Below, one piece after another: positions 7,472 to 13,600 of a DNA stretch of 31,405 bases (the first letter of the stretch is position 1; each line of letters starts with the position of its first letter). Origin of the DNA: JBFWRK01 sp050248955 (GTDB lineage: Bacteria > Actinomycetota > Acidimicrobiia > Acidimicrobiales > Ilumatobacteraceae); contig JBFWRK010000030.1 in the NCBI GenBank assembly GCA_050248955.1, positions 1-31,405 of the forward strand. Reading direction: 5' to 3'. The notes under the pieces were generated by a model. That model saw nothing but the letters and a program-made list of their open reading frames with translations, was not told where the DNA came from and did not search any database. A program made the position numbers and the translations under genes.

Positions 7472-8434
7472 ATGCGCTTCTCGTTCGGCGACGACCAACT
7501 GCTCCTCGCCGCGGGGCTGCGCGAGCTCCTCGCCAGGGAGTGCACGCCGGCGCACGTCCGCGCGGTCTGGGACGGACGCACGGGACACGATCCTGCGTTG
7601 TGGGCGAAGCTCGCAGGCATGGGTGTGCTCGGCCTGCTCCTGCCGGAGAGCGACGGCGGAACGGGTCTCGACGAGGTCGACGCCGTGCTCCAGTGGCAGG
7701 AGCTCGGCCGAGCCGCCGCGCCCGGCCCTGTGCTCGAGCACATGGCGGTCGCTGCGCCGGCGCTGCGCGGCACCCGCTTCGCCGCGGGGCTCGCCGACGG
7801 CTCGCTCGTCGCCACGGCCGCCGGGTTCGATGCGTCGCCGTACGTCGCTCACGCGCAGATCGCCCACATCGTGGTGACGCCGGACGGCGTCGTACCGACG
7901 GCGGGCGCGCGCATCGTCGACATCGCGGGCATCGACGGCGGCCGCCTCCTGTCGACGTTGGCAGAGTTCCGCACCGAGCCGGTGCACTTCTCCGACCAGT
8001 TGGGCTTCGAGCGCGGGGCGCTCGCCACCGCGGCATACCTCGTCGGCTCGGGCGAGCGGATGATCGAGCTCGCCGCAGAGCACGCCCGCGTGCGCCAGCA
8101 GTTCGGCAAGCCGATCGGCAGCTTCCAGGCGGTCAAGCACCTCCTCGCCGACGCCCTGCTGAAGATCGAGTTCGCGAAGCCGGCGGTGTACCGGGCGGCA
8201 TGGTCGGTCGCGCAACGCGAACCGACCGTGGCGCGCGACGTCAGCATGGCCAAGGCGCTCGCCGGCGAGGCCGCGTACCGCGCCGGCCGCAGCGCGATGC
8301 AGGTCCACGGCGGCATCGGCTACACGTGGGAGGCCGATCTCCAGCTGTGGATGAAGAAGACCTGGGCGTTGATGCGCGCCTGGGGCGACTCGCCCTACCA
8401 CCGACGCCGGGTCGCCGAGGCCGTCACGGCGTAG
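7472..8434 (+). CDS. Acyl-CoA dehydrogenase, partner (beta) subunit
   Basis: At 320 residues this protein is about 60 residues shorter than a normal acyl-CoA dehydrogenase. The loss is mainly in the middle beta-domain (about 105-170), where the sequence is poorly conserved. The C-terminal helical domain is well kept: RVRQQFGKPIGSFQAVKH (206-223) and QVHGGIGYTWE (277-287). This matches the FadE27/FadE29-type partner of heteromeric dehydrogenases, in which the second subunit completes the FAD site. It begins 4 bp after the preceding dehydrogenase and is clearly in the same operon behind operator B. Confidence 0.9.
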   Translation: MRFSFGDDQLLLAAGLRELLARECTPAHVRAVWDGRTGHDPALWAKLAGMGVLGLLLPESDGGTGLDEVDAVLQWQELGRAAAPGPVLEHMAVAAPALRGTRFAAGLADGSLVATAAGFDASPYVAHAQIAHIVVTPDGVVPTAGARIVDIAGIDGGRLLSTLAEFRTEPVHFSDQLGFERGALATAAYLVGSGERMIELAAEHARVRQQFGKPIGSFQAVKHLLADALLKIEFAKPAVYRAAWSVAQREPTVARDVSMAKALAGEAAYRAGRSAMQVHGGIGYTWEADLQLWMKKTWALMRAWGDSPYHRRRVAEAVTA

Positions 8435-8477
8435 CGGCGGTCGCCGGCCGTCGCCAGGCTCAGCCGTCGGTCGGCCC

Positions 8478-8520
8478 GGTCGCCGTCGGCCGGTCGCCGT
8501 CGGCCCGTCGCCGTCCGGCC
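8478..8520. repeat. 14-15-bp tandem repeat, three units
   Basis: GGTCGCCGTCGGCC occurs at 8478-8491 and 8492-8505, followed by a 15-bp variant CGTCGCCGTCCGGCC at 8506-8520. Related GTCGCC fragments precede it from 8439. It lies in the 156-bp gap between the dehydrogenase operon and operator C and has no evident coding role. Confidence 0.7.
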
Positions 8521-8553
8521 GCGATCCCCATCGGAGCCATCCCCGGCTCGAAT

Positions 8554-8568
8554 CTGAAAGACCGTCAG
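8554..8568. promoter_or_regulatory. Palindromic operator site C
   Basis: CTGAAAGACCGTCAG sits inside a longer AATCTGA...TCAGATT inverted repeat (8551-8571), with one mismatch in the left arm. It lies 22 bp before the amidohydrolase start and overlaps the expected -35 position of its promoter. Confidence 0.75.
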
Positions 8569-8578
8569 ATTCGGATGC

Positions 8579-8584
8579 TACAGT
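8579..8584 (+). promoter_or_regulatory. -10 box of amidohydrolase gene, leaderless
   Basis: TACAGT is followed by six bases (CCGGCC) and the ATG at 8591. No Shine-Dalgarno sequence is present. Confidence 0.55.
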
Positions 8585-8590
8585 CCGGCC

Positions 8591-9799
8591 ATGCGCGAGC
8601 TGCCGAAGATCGTCTCGGTCGACGACCACGTCGTCGAGCCGGCCACGGTGTGGACCGACCGGCTGCCGGCGAAGTTCCATGACATCGGCCCGCGCATCGT
8701 CCGCGCTCCCGTGAAGGAGATGTCGTTCATCGGCGGCAAGTTCACCGCAGTGCCCGCCGAGCCGAGCGATGCGGGCGATCCGGTCGACTGGTGGTTCTAC
8801 GAGAACCTGCGCCGGCCCCTGATCCGCCTCGACACCGCAGTGGGCTACGACCGGGACGACGTGACGCTGAAGGGCATCACCTACGAGGAGATGCGTCCGG
8901 GTTCCTTCGCCGTGAAGGAGCGCCTCGAGGACATGGACATCAACGGGGTGGAGGCTTCGCTCTGCTTCCCCACCTTCCCGCGCTTCTGCGGACAGACGTT
9001 CCACGAAGCGTCCGACAAGGCGCTCGCGTTGCTCTGCGTGCGGGCCTACAACGACTGGATGGTCGAGGACTGGTGCGCCTCGTCCGGCGGTCGGCTGCTG
9101 CCGCTCACGCTCGTGCCGCTCTGGGATCCGACTGCGGCGGCGGCGGAGGTCCGCCGCAACGCCGATCGCGGCGTGCACGCCGTGTGCTTCAGCGAGATCC
9201 CGCCGAACCTCGGCCTGCCGTCGATCCACGATCGCGACGGTCACTGGCTGCCGTTCTTCGACGCCTGCAACGAGACCCGCACGACGATCAACATGCACAT
9301 CGGCTCGGGGTCGAAGATGCCCTCGACGTCGCCTGACGCGCCGCCCGCGGTGGGCTCCACGCTCACGTTCGCGAACTGCTGCTTCAGCATGGTCGACTGG
9401 CTCATGTCCGGGCTGTTCACGACGTTCCCCGATCTGAAGATCGCCTACAGCGAGGGCCAGATCGGCTGGATCCCGTACATCCTCGAGCGCGCTGACACGG
9501 TGTGGCGCGAGAACCGCGGCTGGGGTGGCATCGCCGACAAGGTCTTCGAGCCACCGTCGGAGCTGTTCAAGCGTCACGTCTATGGCTGCTTCTTCGACGA
9601 TTCGTTCGGACTGCAGTCGATCGAGTCGATCGGCGTGGACAACGTCACCTACGAGAGCGACTACCCGCACTCGGACTCGACCTGGCCGCACACGGCCAAG
9701 CTCGCCGCGGAGCAGACCGCTGGTCTGAGCGACGAGGTCGTCTACAAGGTGCTCCGCGGGAACGCCATCGAGATGTTGTCGATCACGCACTTGTCGTGA
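8591..9799 (+). CDS. Amidohydrolase-family (amidohydro_2) metal-dependent hydrolase or decarboxylase
   Basis: The 402-residue protein is a TIM-barrel metal-dependent hydrolase. The first-strand metal motif is DDHVVEP (11-17, the usual DxHxxEP), a middle histidine is in INMHIGSGS (His236), and the late metal/acid region is ESDYPH (355-360). Family knowledge: members of this group hydrolyse or decarboxylate cyclic compounds or C-C bonds, and they are very common in actinobacterial degradation clusters with unknown substrates. Its stop overlaps the GTG of the following CoA ligase by four bases, so the two should act in sequence, for example ring opening or decarboxylation and CoA activation. Operator C precedes it. 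Confidence 0.9.
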   Translation: MRELPKIVSVDDHVVEPATVWTDRLPAKFHDIGPRIVRAPVKEMSFIGGKFTAVPAEPSDAGDPVDWWFYENLRRPLIRLDTAVGYDRDDVTLKGITYEEMRPGSFAVKERLEDMDINGVEASLCFPTFPRFCGQTFHEASDKALALLCVRAYNDWMVEDWCASSGGRLLPLTLVPLWDPTAAAAEVRRNADRGVHAVCFSEIPPNLGLPSIHDRDGHWLPFFDACNETRTTINMHIGSGSKMPSTSPDAPPAVGSTLTFANCCFSMVDWLMSGLFTTFPDLKIAYSEGQIGWIPYILERADTVWRENRGWGGIADKVFEPPSELFKRHVYGCFFDDSFGLQSIESIGVDNVTYESDYPHSDSTWPHTAKLAAEQTAGLSDEVVYKVLRGNAIEMLSITHLS

Positions 9800-11358
9800 T
9801 CGCGCGGACGATCCCGGCGTTGGTGTTCGGCGCCGCCGACCGCTTCCCCGAGATCGAGGCGCTCGTCGACGGCGAGGTCCGGCTCACGTTCCCGCAGCTG
9901 CGCGACGAGATCATCCGAGCCGCGCGGGCGTTCCTCGCTGCGGGCATCAGCGCCGGCGATCGCGTCGCGGTCTGGGCGCCCAACACGTGGGAGTGGGTCG
10001 TCGGTGCGCTCGGCGCGCAGTTCGCGGGGGCGGCGCTCGTGCCGATCAACACGCGGTTCAAGGGCGCAGAGGCGGCCGATGTCCTCCTCCGCAGCGACGC
10101 CGCGGCTTTGCTGACCGTGAACGGCTTCCTCGGAACCGACTACGTCTCGATGCTGCGCTCGTCGGGCGTCGAGCTGCCGTCGTTGCGCGACATCGTCGTG
10201 ATGTGCGGCGATCCTCCCGAGGGTTGCAGCGGTTGGGATGCGTTCCTCACCCGTGGCGCCAGCATCCGTGCGGATTCGATCGGAGCGCTGGTCGCCGACG
10301 CGGCGCCCGAGGCGGTCTCCGACATCATCTTCACGTCGGGCACGACCGGTCGTCCGAGGGGCGTCGTGTGCACGCAGGGCCAGACCCTGCGGGTGTTCGA
10401 GGACTGGAGCGGCATCGTCGGACTCGAGGCCGGCGACCGCTACCTGATCGTCAACCCGTTCTTCCACACGTTCGGGTACAAGGCGGGCGTGCTCGCCTGC
10501 CTGCTGCGCGGCGCGACCATCGTCCCCGAGGCCGTGTTCGACGTGGATCGAGTACTCGCCAAGGTCGCAGCGGAGCGGATCTCGGTGCTGCCCGGACCGC
10601 CGACGCTCTACTTCTCGATCCTCGCCAACGAGCACCGCGCCGATCACGACCTGTCGTCCTTGCGCCTCGCCGTGACGGGTGCTGCCGCGGTGCCGGTCGA
10701 GCTGCTCCGCCGGATGCGCGAGGAGCTGTCGTTCCGGACGATCATCACCGGCTACGGGCTGACCGAGTCGACCGGCACCATCTCGATGTGCCGACCGCAG
10801 GACGCCCCGGAGACGATCTCGACCACGTCCGGCCGAGCGATCCACGACGTGGAGGTGCGCGTGGTCGACGACGGCGGCATGGAAGTCGCCCGTGGTGCAA
10901 CCGGCGAGATCGTGTGCCGCGGGTACAACGTGATGCAGGGCTACCTCGACGACCCCGAGGCGACCGCCGAGGCGATCGATGCGGACGGATGGCTCCACAC
11001 CGGCGACATCGGCACGATGGACGAGCGCGGCTACCTGCAGATCACCGATCGCAAGAAGGACATTTTCATCGTCGGTGGGTTCAATGCCTACCCCGCAGAG
11101 ATCGAAGGGATGATCCTGCGCTACCCGGGCGTCGCGCAGGTCGCGGTCGTCGGCGTTCCGGGCGCACGGCTCGGCGAGGTGGGGGTCGCCTACGTCGTCC
11201 CGCGGCCGGGCGACGTGGTCGATCCCGACTCGTTGCTCACGTGGTGCCGCGCCGAGATGGCGAACTTCAAGGTGCCGAGCGCGGTGCACGTCGTGGACGC
11301 GCTGCCGCTGAACGCGAGCGGCAAGGTGCTCAAGTACGAGCTGCGCGCCCGCGCGTAG
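9796..11358 (+). CDS. Acyl-CoA synthetase, FadD3-like
   Basis: This 520-residue AMP-forming ligase has the P-loop TSGTTGRPRG (180-189), the YGLTEST adenylate motif, the GWLHTGDIG hinge region and the C-terminal catalytic lysine Lys510 in GKVLKYELR. Segments such as APNTWEWVVGALGAQFAGAA and NPFFHTFGYKAGVLACL recall actinobacterial FadD3, which activates the steroid C/D-ring product HIP. This is recognition from memory, not a search. None of the other HIP genes (ipdA/B, ipdC, kstR2) is in the window, so the substrate may be another ring-derived carboxylic acid. The GTG start overlaps the amidohydrolase stop (GTGA); a longer in-frame extension upstream lies over the amidohydrolase gene and is not real. 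Confidence 0.9.
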   Translation: MIARTIPALVFGAADRFPEIEALVDGEVRLTFPQLRDEIIRAARAFLAAGISAGDRVAVWAPNTWEWVVGALGAQFAGAALVPINTRFKGAEAADVLLRSDAAALLTVNGFLGTDYVSMLRSSGVELPSLRDIVVMCGDPPEGCSGWDAFLTRGASIRADSIGALVADAAPEAVSDIIFTSGTTGRPRGVVCTQGQTLRVFEDWSGIVGLEAGDRYLIVNPFFHTFGYKAGVLACLLRGATIVPEAVFDVDRVLAKVAAERISVLPGPPTLYFSILANEHRADHDLSSLRLAVTGAAAVPVELLRRMREELSFRTIITGYGLTESTGTISMCRPQDAPETISTTSGRAIHDVEVRVVDDGGMEVARGATGEIVCRGYNVMQGYLDDPEATAEAIDADGWLHTGDIGTMDERGYLQITDRKKDIFIVGGFNAYPAEIEGMILRYPGVAQVAVVGVPGARLGEVGVAYVVPRPGDVVDPDSLLTWCRAEMANFKVPSAVHVVDALPLNASGKVLKYELRARA

Positions 11359-11361
11359 GGT
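11356..11361 (+). promoter_or_regulatory. -10 box of ArfB-type gene, overlapping ligase stop
   Basis: TAGGGT includes the TAG stop codon of the CoA ligase and ends six bases before the GTG at 11368. The layout is identical to that before 2068. It suggests a separate leaderless transcript for this housekeeping gene. Confidence 0.45.
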
Positions 11362-11367
11362 GACGCC

Positions 11368-11793
11368 GTGGCCGTCGAACTCGAACCCGACGGGTCGTTC
11401 ACGACCCCAGGAGGCCTCACCGTGCCGGCGCGAGCGCTCACGTGGCGCTACTCGCGCTCGGGTGGTCCGGGCGGTCAGCACGTCAACACGTCCGACACGC
11501 GGGTCGAGCTCGTGTGCGACCTGCTCGCCTGCGACTTCACCGACTGGGTGCAGGAGCTGATCGTCAAGCAACTCGGGGCCGAGGCCCGGGTCGTGTCCTC
11601 GGCGTCGCGTTCCCAGCTGCAGAACCGGCGCGCCGCGCTGAACCGGCTCGCCGAGATGCTCGATGTCGCGGCCACACCGCCGAAGAGCCGCCGGGCGACC
11701 CGCCCCAGCCGCGGCGCGCGCCAGGCACGGCTCGAGGACAAGCGCCAAGCCGGCGCGAAGAAGGCCTCCCGCGCCTGGCGCCCCGACGACTGA
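11368..11793 (+). CDS. arfB: ArfB/YaeJ-type peptidyl-tRNA hydrolase (ribosome rescue)
   Basis: The 141-residue protein is a stand-alone class I release-factor catalytic domain. It has the SGGPGGQHVNTSDTRVEL core, with the GGQ tripeptide at 35-37, and a basic, probably disordered C-terminal tail (about 105-141, rich in Lys/Arg). Length and architecture fit ArfB (YaeJ, mitochondrial ICT1), which enters stalled ribosomes lacking a stop codon, inserts the tail in the mRNA channel and hydrolyses peptidyl-tRNA. It follows the FadD3-like gene by 9 bp but is unrelated in function and has its own likely promoter. The GTG start is chosen from the -10 spacing. Confidence 0.93.
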   Translation: MAVELEPDGSFTTPGGLTVPARALTWRYSRSGGPGGQHVNTSDTRVELVCDLLACDFTDWVQELIVKQLGAEARVVSSASRSQLQNRRAALNRLAEMLDVAATPPKSRRATRPSRGARQARLEDKRQAGAKKASRAWRPDD

Positions 11794-11832
11794 CCACTGC
11801 CCCGTGCCGGCCCGAGCGAGCGTGTCCGGGAC

Positions 11833-11871
11833 GGGCGAGAGGCGGGCGAGAGGCGGGCGAGAGGTGGGCGA
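11833..11871. repeat. 11-bp tandem repeat
   Basis: GGGCGAGAGGC is repeated at 11833, 11844 and 11855 (last base T in the third copy), with a partial fourth copy from 11866. It lies 40 bp after the ArfB-type gene. Confidence 0.8.
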
Positions 11872-11942
11872 GGGCGCTGCGAAGGGCTGCTGGCGCGACG
11901 TCACGGGCCTGGGGTGAAATGAGTTCGGTCGTTGCGCGCAAC

Positions 11943-12041
11943 GGTTGGTGACGCTGGAGCCGCCAGAGTGCTGGTGGGACGCCGTCATCGCACGACGAGA
12001 CCCCAGCCACGCCGTTTCTCTGCTCATCCGCGTCACCAACC
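11943..12041. repeat. 12-bp inverted repeat pair
   Basis: GGTTGGTGACGC at 11943-11954 is the exact reverse complement of 12030-12041, with 75 bp between. The left arm directly abuts the palindrome GTTGCGCGCAAC (11931-11942). Confidence 0.75.
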
Positions 12042-12120
12042 CCGGTCTCTGATCGGGCGAGGTCGTTGGCTGTCCGGATGGGAGCGGAGAACCGGTGGGG
12101 AGTCGTCGGCGAGCAGAGAA
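12016..12120. repeat. 10-bp inverted repeat pair
   Basis: TTCTCTGCTC at 12016-12025 is the exact reverse complement of 12111-12120. The left arm lies inside the loop of the 11943/12030 pair and the right arm lies outside it, so the two stems would form a pseudoknot if both paired in RNA. Confidence 0.6.
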
Positions 12121-12126
12121 CCCCGG

Positions 12127-12151
12127 GGCGCGCGGGACTGAGCCGCGCGCC
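12127..12151. terminator. GC-rich hairpin, terminator-like without T tract
   Basis: GGCGCGCGG (12127-12135) pairs perfectly with CCGCGCGCC (12143-12151) around the loop GACTGAG. No T run follows, so intrinsic termination is uncertain; high-GC actinobacteria often use such hairpins. Confidence 0.45.
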
Positions 12152-12317
12152 GGGCCCGCAGCCGCCTCGGGTAAAGACGAGCTCCCTGGCTGCGCGACAC
12201 CGCTGGTGCCGTTGGAGCAGCGGACCCCGCTCCGGCGAGCAGTGAGCGACGACAGGGACCGAGCGGCCGCGTTCCCAGTTCATGCCTGCCCGGTGGCCAC
12301 CCCGGCCATCACGCCTT

Positions 12318-12359
12318 TGTGGCGACTGGTGTCAGGTTCCGTGGACCCTGGACGCCACA
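12318..12359. other. Two-part hairpin in the leader region of the ADH operon
   Basis: An outer stem TGTGGCG/CGCCACA (12318-12324 with 12353-12359) encloses an inner stem CAGGTTCC/GGACCCTG with one mismatch. It is 68 bp upstream of operator D. It could be a terminator of upstream transcription or part of a structured RNA. Confidence 0.4.
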
Positions 12360-12426
12360 GAGGCGGCGCGGGCGGTGCGGGGCGGGGCCGCGGGCGGGAT
12401 CGTGGGGATCGCTCGGGGTCTGAGAT

Positions 12427-12441
12427 CTGACGTACAGTCAG
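12427..12441. promoter_or_regulatory. Palindromic operator site D
   Basis: CTGACGTACAGTCAG lies within a 23-bp inverted repeat, AGATCTGAC...GTCAGATCT (12423-12445), the longest of the set. It is 23 bp before the alcohol dehydrogenase ATG. A TACAGT -10-like hexamer (12433-12438) is inside the site, so repressor and RNA polymerase would exclude each other. Confidence 0.8.
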
Positions 12442-12464
12442 ATCTGAGCGAGGATCGGGGGATC

Positions 12465-13568
12465 ATGCGAGGGATCGTCTACGACGGCACGTCCACGGAG
12501 CTGGTCGACGGCCTCACGCTGCGGGCCCCGGGTCCGCGTGACGTCATCGTCGAGATCGCCGCCGCCGGCCTCTGCCACAGCGACCTCTCGTACATGCACG
12601 GCCTCTACCCGGTACCCGCGCCGGCCGTGTGCGGGCACGAGGGTGCTGGCATCGTCGTCGAGGTCGGCGAGGCCGTGACCCACGTGCAAGCCGGCGACCA
12701 CGTGATCATCTCGACGCTCGCCTCCTGCGGCTTCTGCGCGCAGTGCGCGGCCGGTCGCCCGACGGCGTGTCGAGCGACGCTCGCCAACTGGAGCCAGCCG
12801 TTCACCCTCGAAGGGAAGCCGATCTACAACTTCGCGGCCGCGAGCGTGTTCACCGAGCGGACCGTCGTGCGTGACCAGCAGTGCGTGAGAATCCCGAAGG
12901 ACGTGCCGCTCACGTCGGCGGCGATCGTGGGGTGTGGCGTCATCACGGGCATCGGCGCGGTGTTCAATCGCGCCAACGTCCGACTCGGCCAGTCGGCGGC
13001 CGTGTTCGGCGTCGGCGGCGTCGGCCTCAACGTGATCCAGGCGCTCAGGGCGAAGGGCGCATCGACGATCGTCGCCATCGACACCGTGCCCGAGAAGGAG
13101 ACGCTGGCGAGGCAGTTCGGCGCGACCCACTTCCTCGACGGCAACAGGGACGACCTCGTCGAGGCGATCGTGTCGATCCGCCCGCACAGCGAATCCGCGC
13201 TGCGCGGCGCGTTCAACTCGGGAGGCGTCGACTGGGCGTTCGACTGCGTCGCGCACCCGCAGGTGACCTACAACGCCCTCGAGAGCCTCGACTGGGAGGG
13301 CACGGTCGTCGTGATCGGGGTCGCCGGCCAGACGGCCGAGTTCCACGGTCTGTACGGCCGGCTGACACAGGTCGACCGCGGCATCATCGGCTGCCGCTAC
13401 GGCAGCTCGTCGCCGATGCGCGACTTCCCGCTCATCATCGACCTCTACCGGCGTGGCGAGATCCTCCTCGACGAGCTCGTCACGACGACGTACCCGATCG
13501 AACGGTGGCAGGAGGCGGTGCACGAGCTCGAGTCGGGTGCCGTCGCCCGCGGCGTCCTGACCCTGTGA
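12465..13568 (+). CDS. Zinc-dependent alcohol dehydrogenase (MDR family)
   Basis: The 367-residue enzyme has the catalytic zinc ligands Cys37 (GLCHSDLS), His58 with Glu59 (GHEG) and Cys157, and a structural zinc lobe with cysteines 88, 91, 94 and 102. The Rossmann motif GVGGVG is at 182-187, and Asp206 at the end of the second strand favours NAD(H). Family knowledge: it oxidises an alcohol to an aldehyde or ketone. The ATG at 12465 has a GGGG ribosome-binding stretch; longer in-frame starts run through operator D and are rejected. It is the first gene of a four-gene operon (ADH, CoA ligase, SDR, SDR), so an alcohol intermediate of the pathway is a likely substrate. Confidence 0.92.
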   Translation: MRGIVYDGTSTELVDGLTLRAPGPRDVIVEIAAAGLCHSDLSYMHGLYPVPAPAVCGHEGAGIVVEVGEAVTHVQAGDHVIISTLASCGFCAQCAAGRPTACRATLANWSQPFTLEGKPIYNFAAASVFTERTVVRDQQCVRIPKDVPLTSAAIVGCGVITGIGAVFNRANVRLGQSAAVFGVGGVGLNVIQALRAKGASTIVAIDTVPEKETLARQFGATHFLDGNRDDLVEAIVSIRPHSESALRGAFNSGGVDWAFDCVAHPQVTYNALESLDWEGTVVVIGVAGQTAEFHGLYGRLTQVDRGIIGCRYGSSSPMRDFPLIIDLYRRGEILLDELVTTTYPIERWQEAVHELESGAVARGVLTL

Positions 13569-13600
13569 CGACGCAGGTGACGACGCAGGTGACGACGCCG
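13565..13600. repeat. 12-bp tandem repeat at a gene junction
   Basis: GTGACGACGCAG is repeated twice (13565-13576, 13577-13588), followed by GTGACGACGCCG (13589-13600). The first unit carries the ADH stop codon; the repeats place three successive TGA stops in the ADH frame. The last base begins the GTG of the next gene. Confidence 0.85.

Larger units (their letters stand above)
11794..12464. other. 670-bp gene-free region with repeats and hairpins
   Basis: No convincing coding frame or tRNA is seen. The stretch holds an 11-bp tandem repeat (11833-11871), a palindrome GTTGCGCGCAAC (11931-11942), a 12-bp inverted repeat (11943-11954 with 12030-12041), a 10-bp inverted repeat (12016-12025 with 12111-12120) that interleaves with the first, a 9-bp GC hairpin (12127-12151), a two-part hairpin (12318-12359) and operator D. 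Open frames through it are Arg/Pro/Gly-rich and lack motifs. It may carry a structured RNA or decayed sequence. Confidence 0.6.

Noticed and set aside
7427..9790. Long minus-strand open frame opposite the dehydrogenase and amidohydrolase genes
   Set aside because: No recognisable motif; it crosses several real genes and an operator. Same antisense GC effect.
9502..9795. N-terminal extension of the FadD3-like ligase over the amidohydrolase
   Set aside because: Overlaps conserved amidohydrolase sequence in another frame; GTG 9796 gives the usual ligase N-terminus.
9742..12039. Long minus-strand open frame opposite the FadD3-like ligase and the ArfB-type gene
   Set aside because: Composition typical of an antisense frame; plus-strand genes are unambiguous.
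12282..12464. Upstream in-frame extension of the alcohol dehydrogenase
   Set aside because: It would run through operator D and adds a non-conserved Arg/Gly-rich stretch. ATG 12465 has a ribosome site and begins at the normal family start.
11794..12464. tRNA or CRISPR array in the gene-free region
   Set aside because: No T-loop GGTTCRA-type motif with matching acceptor stem, and repeats are short tandem units without spacers.
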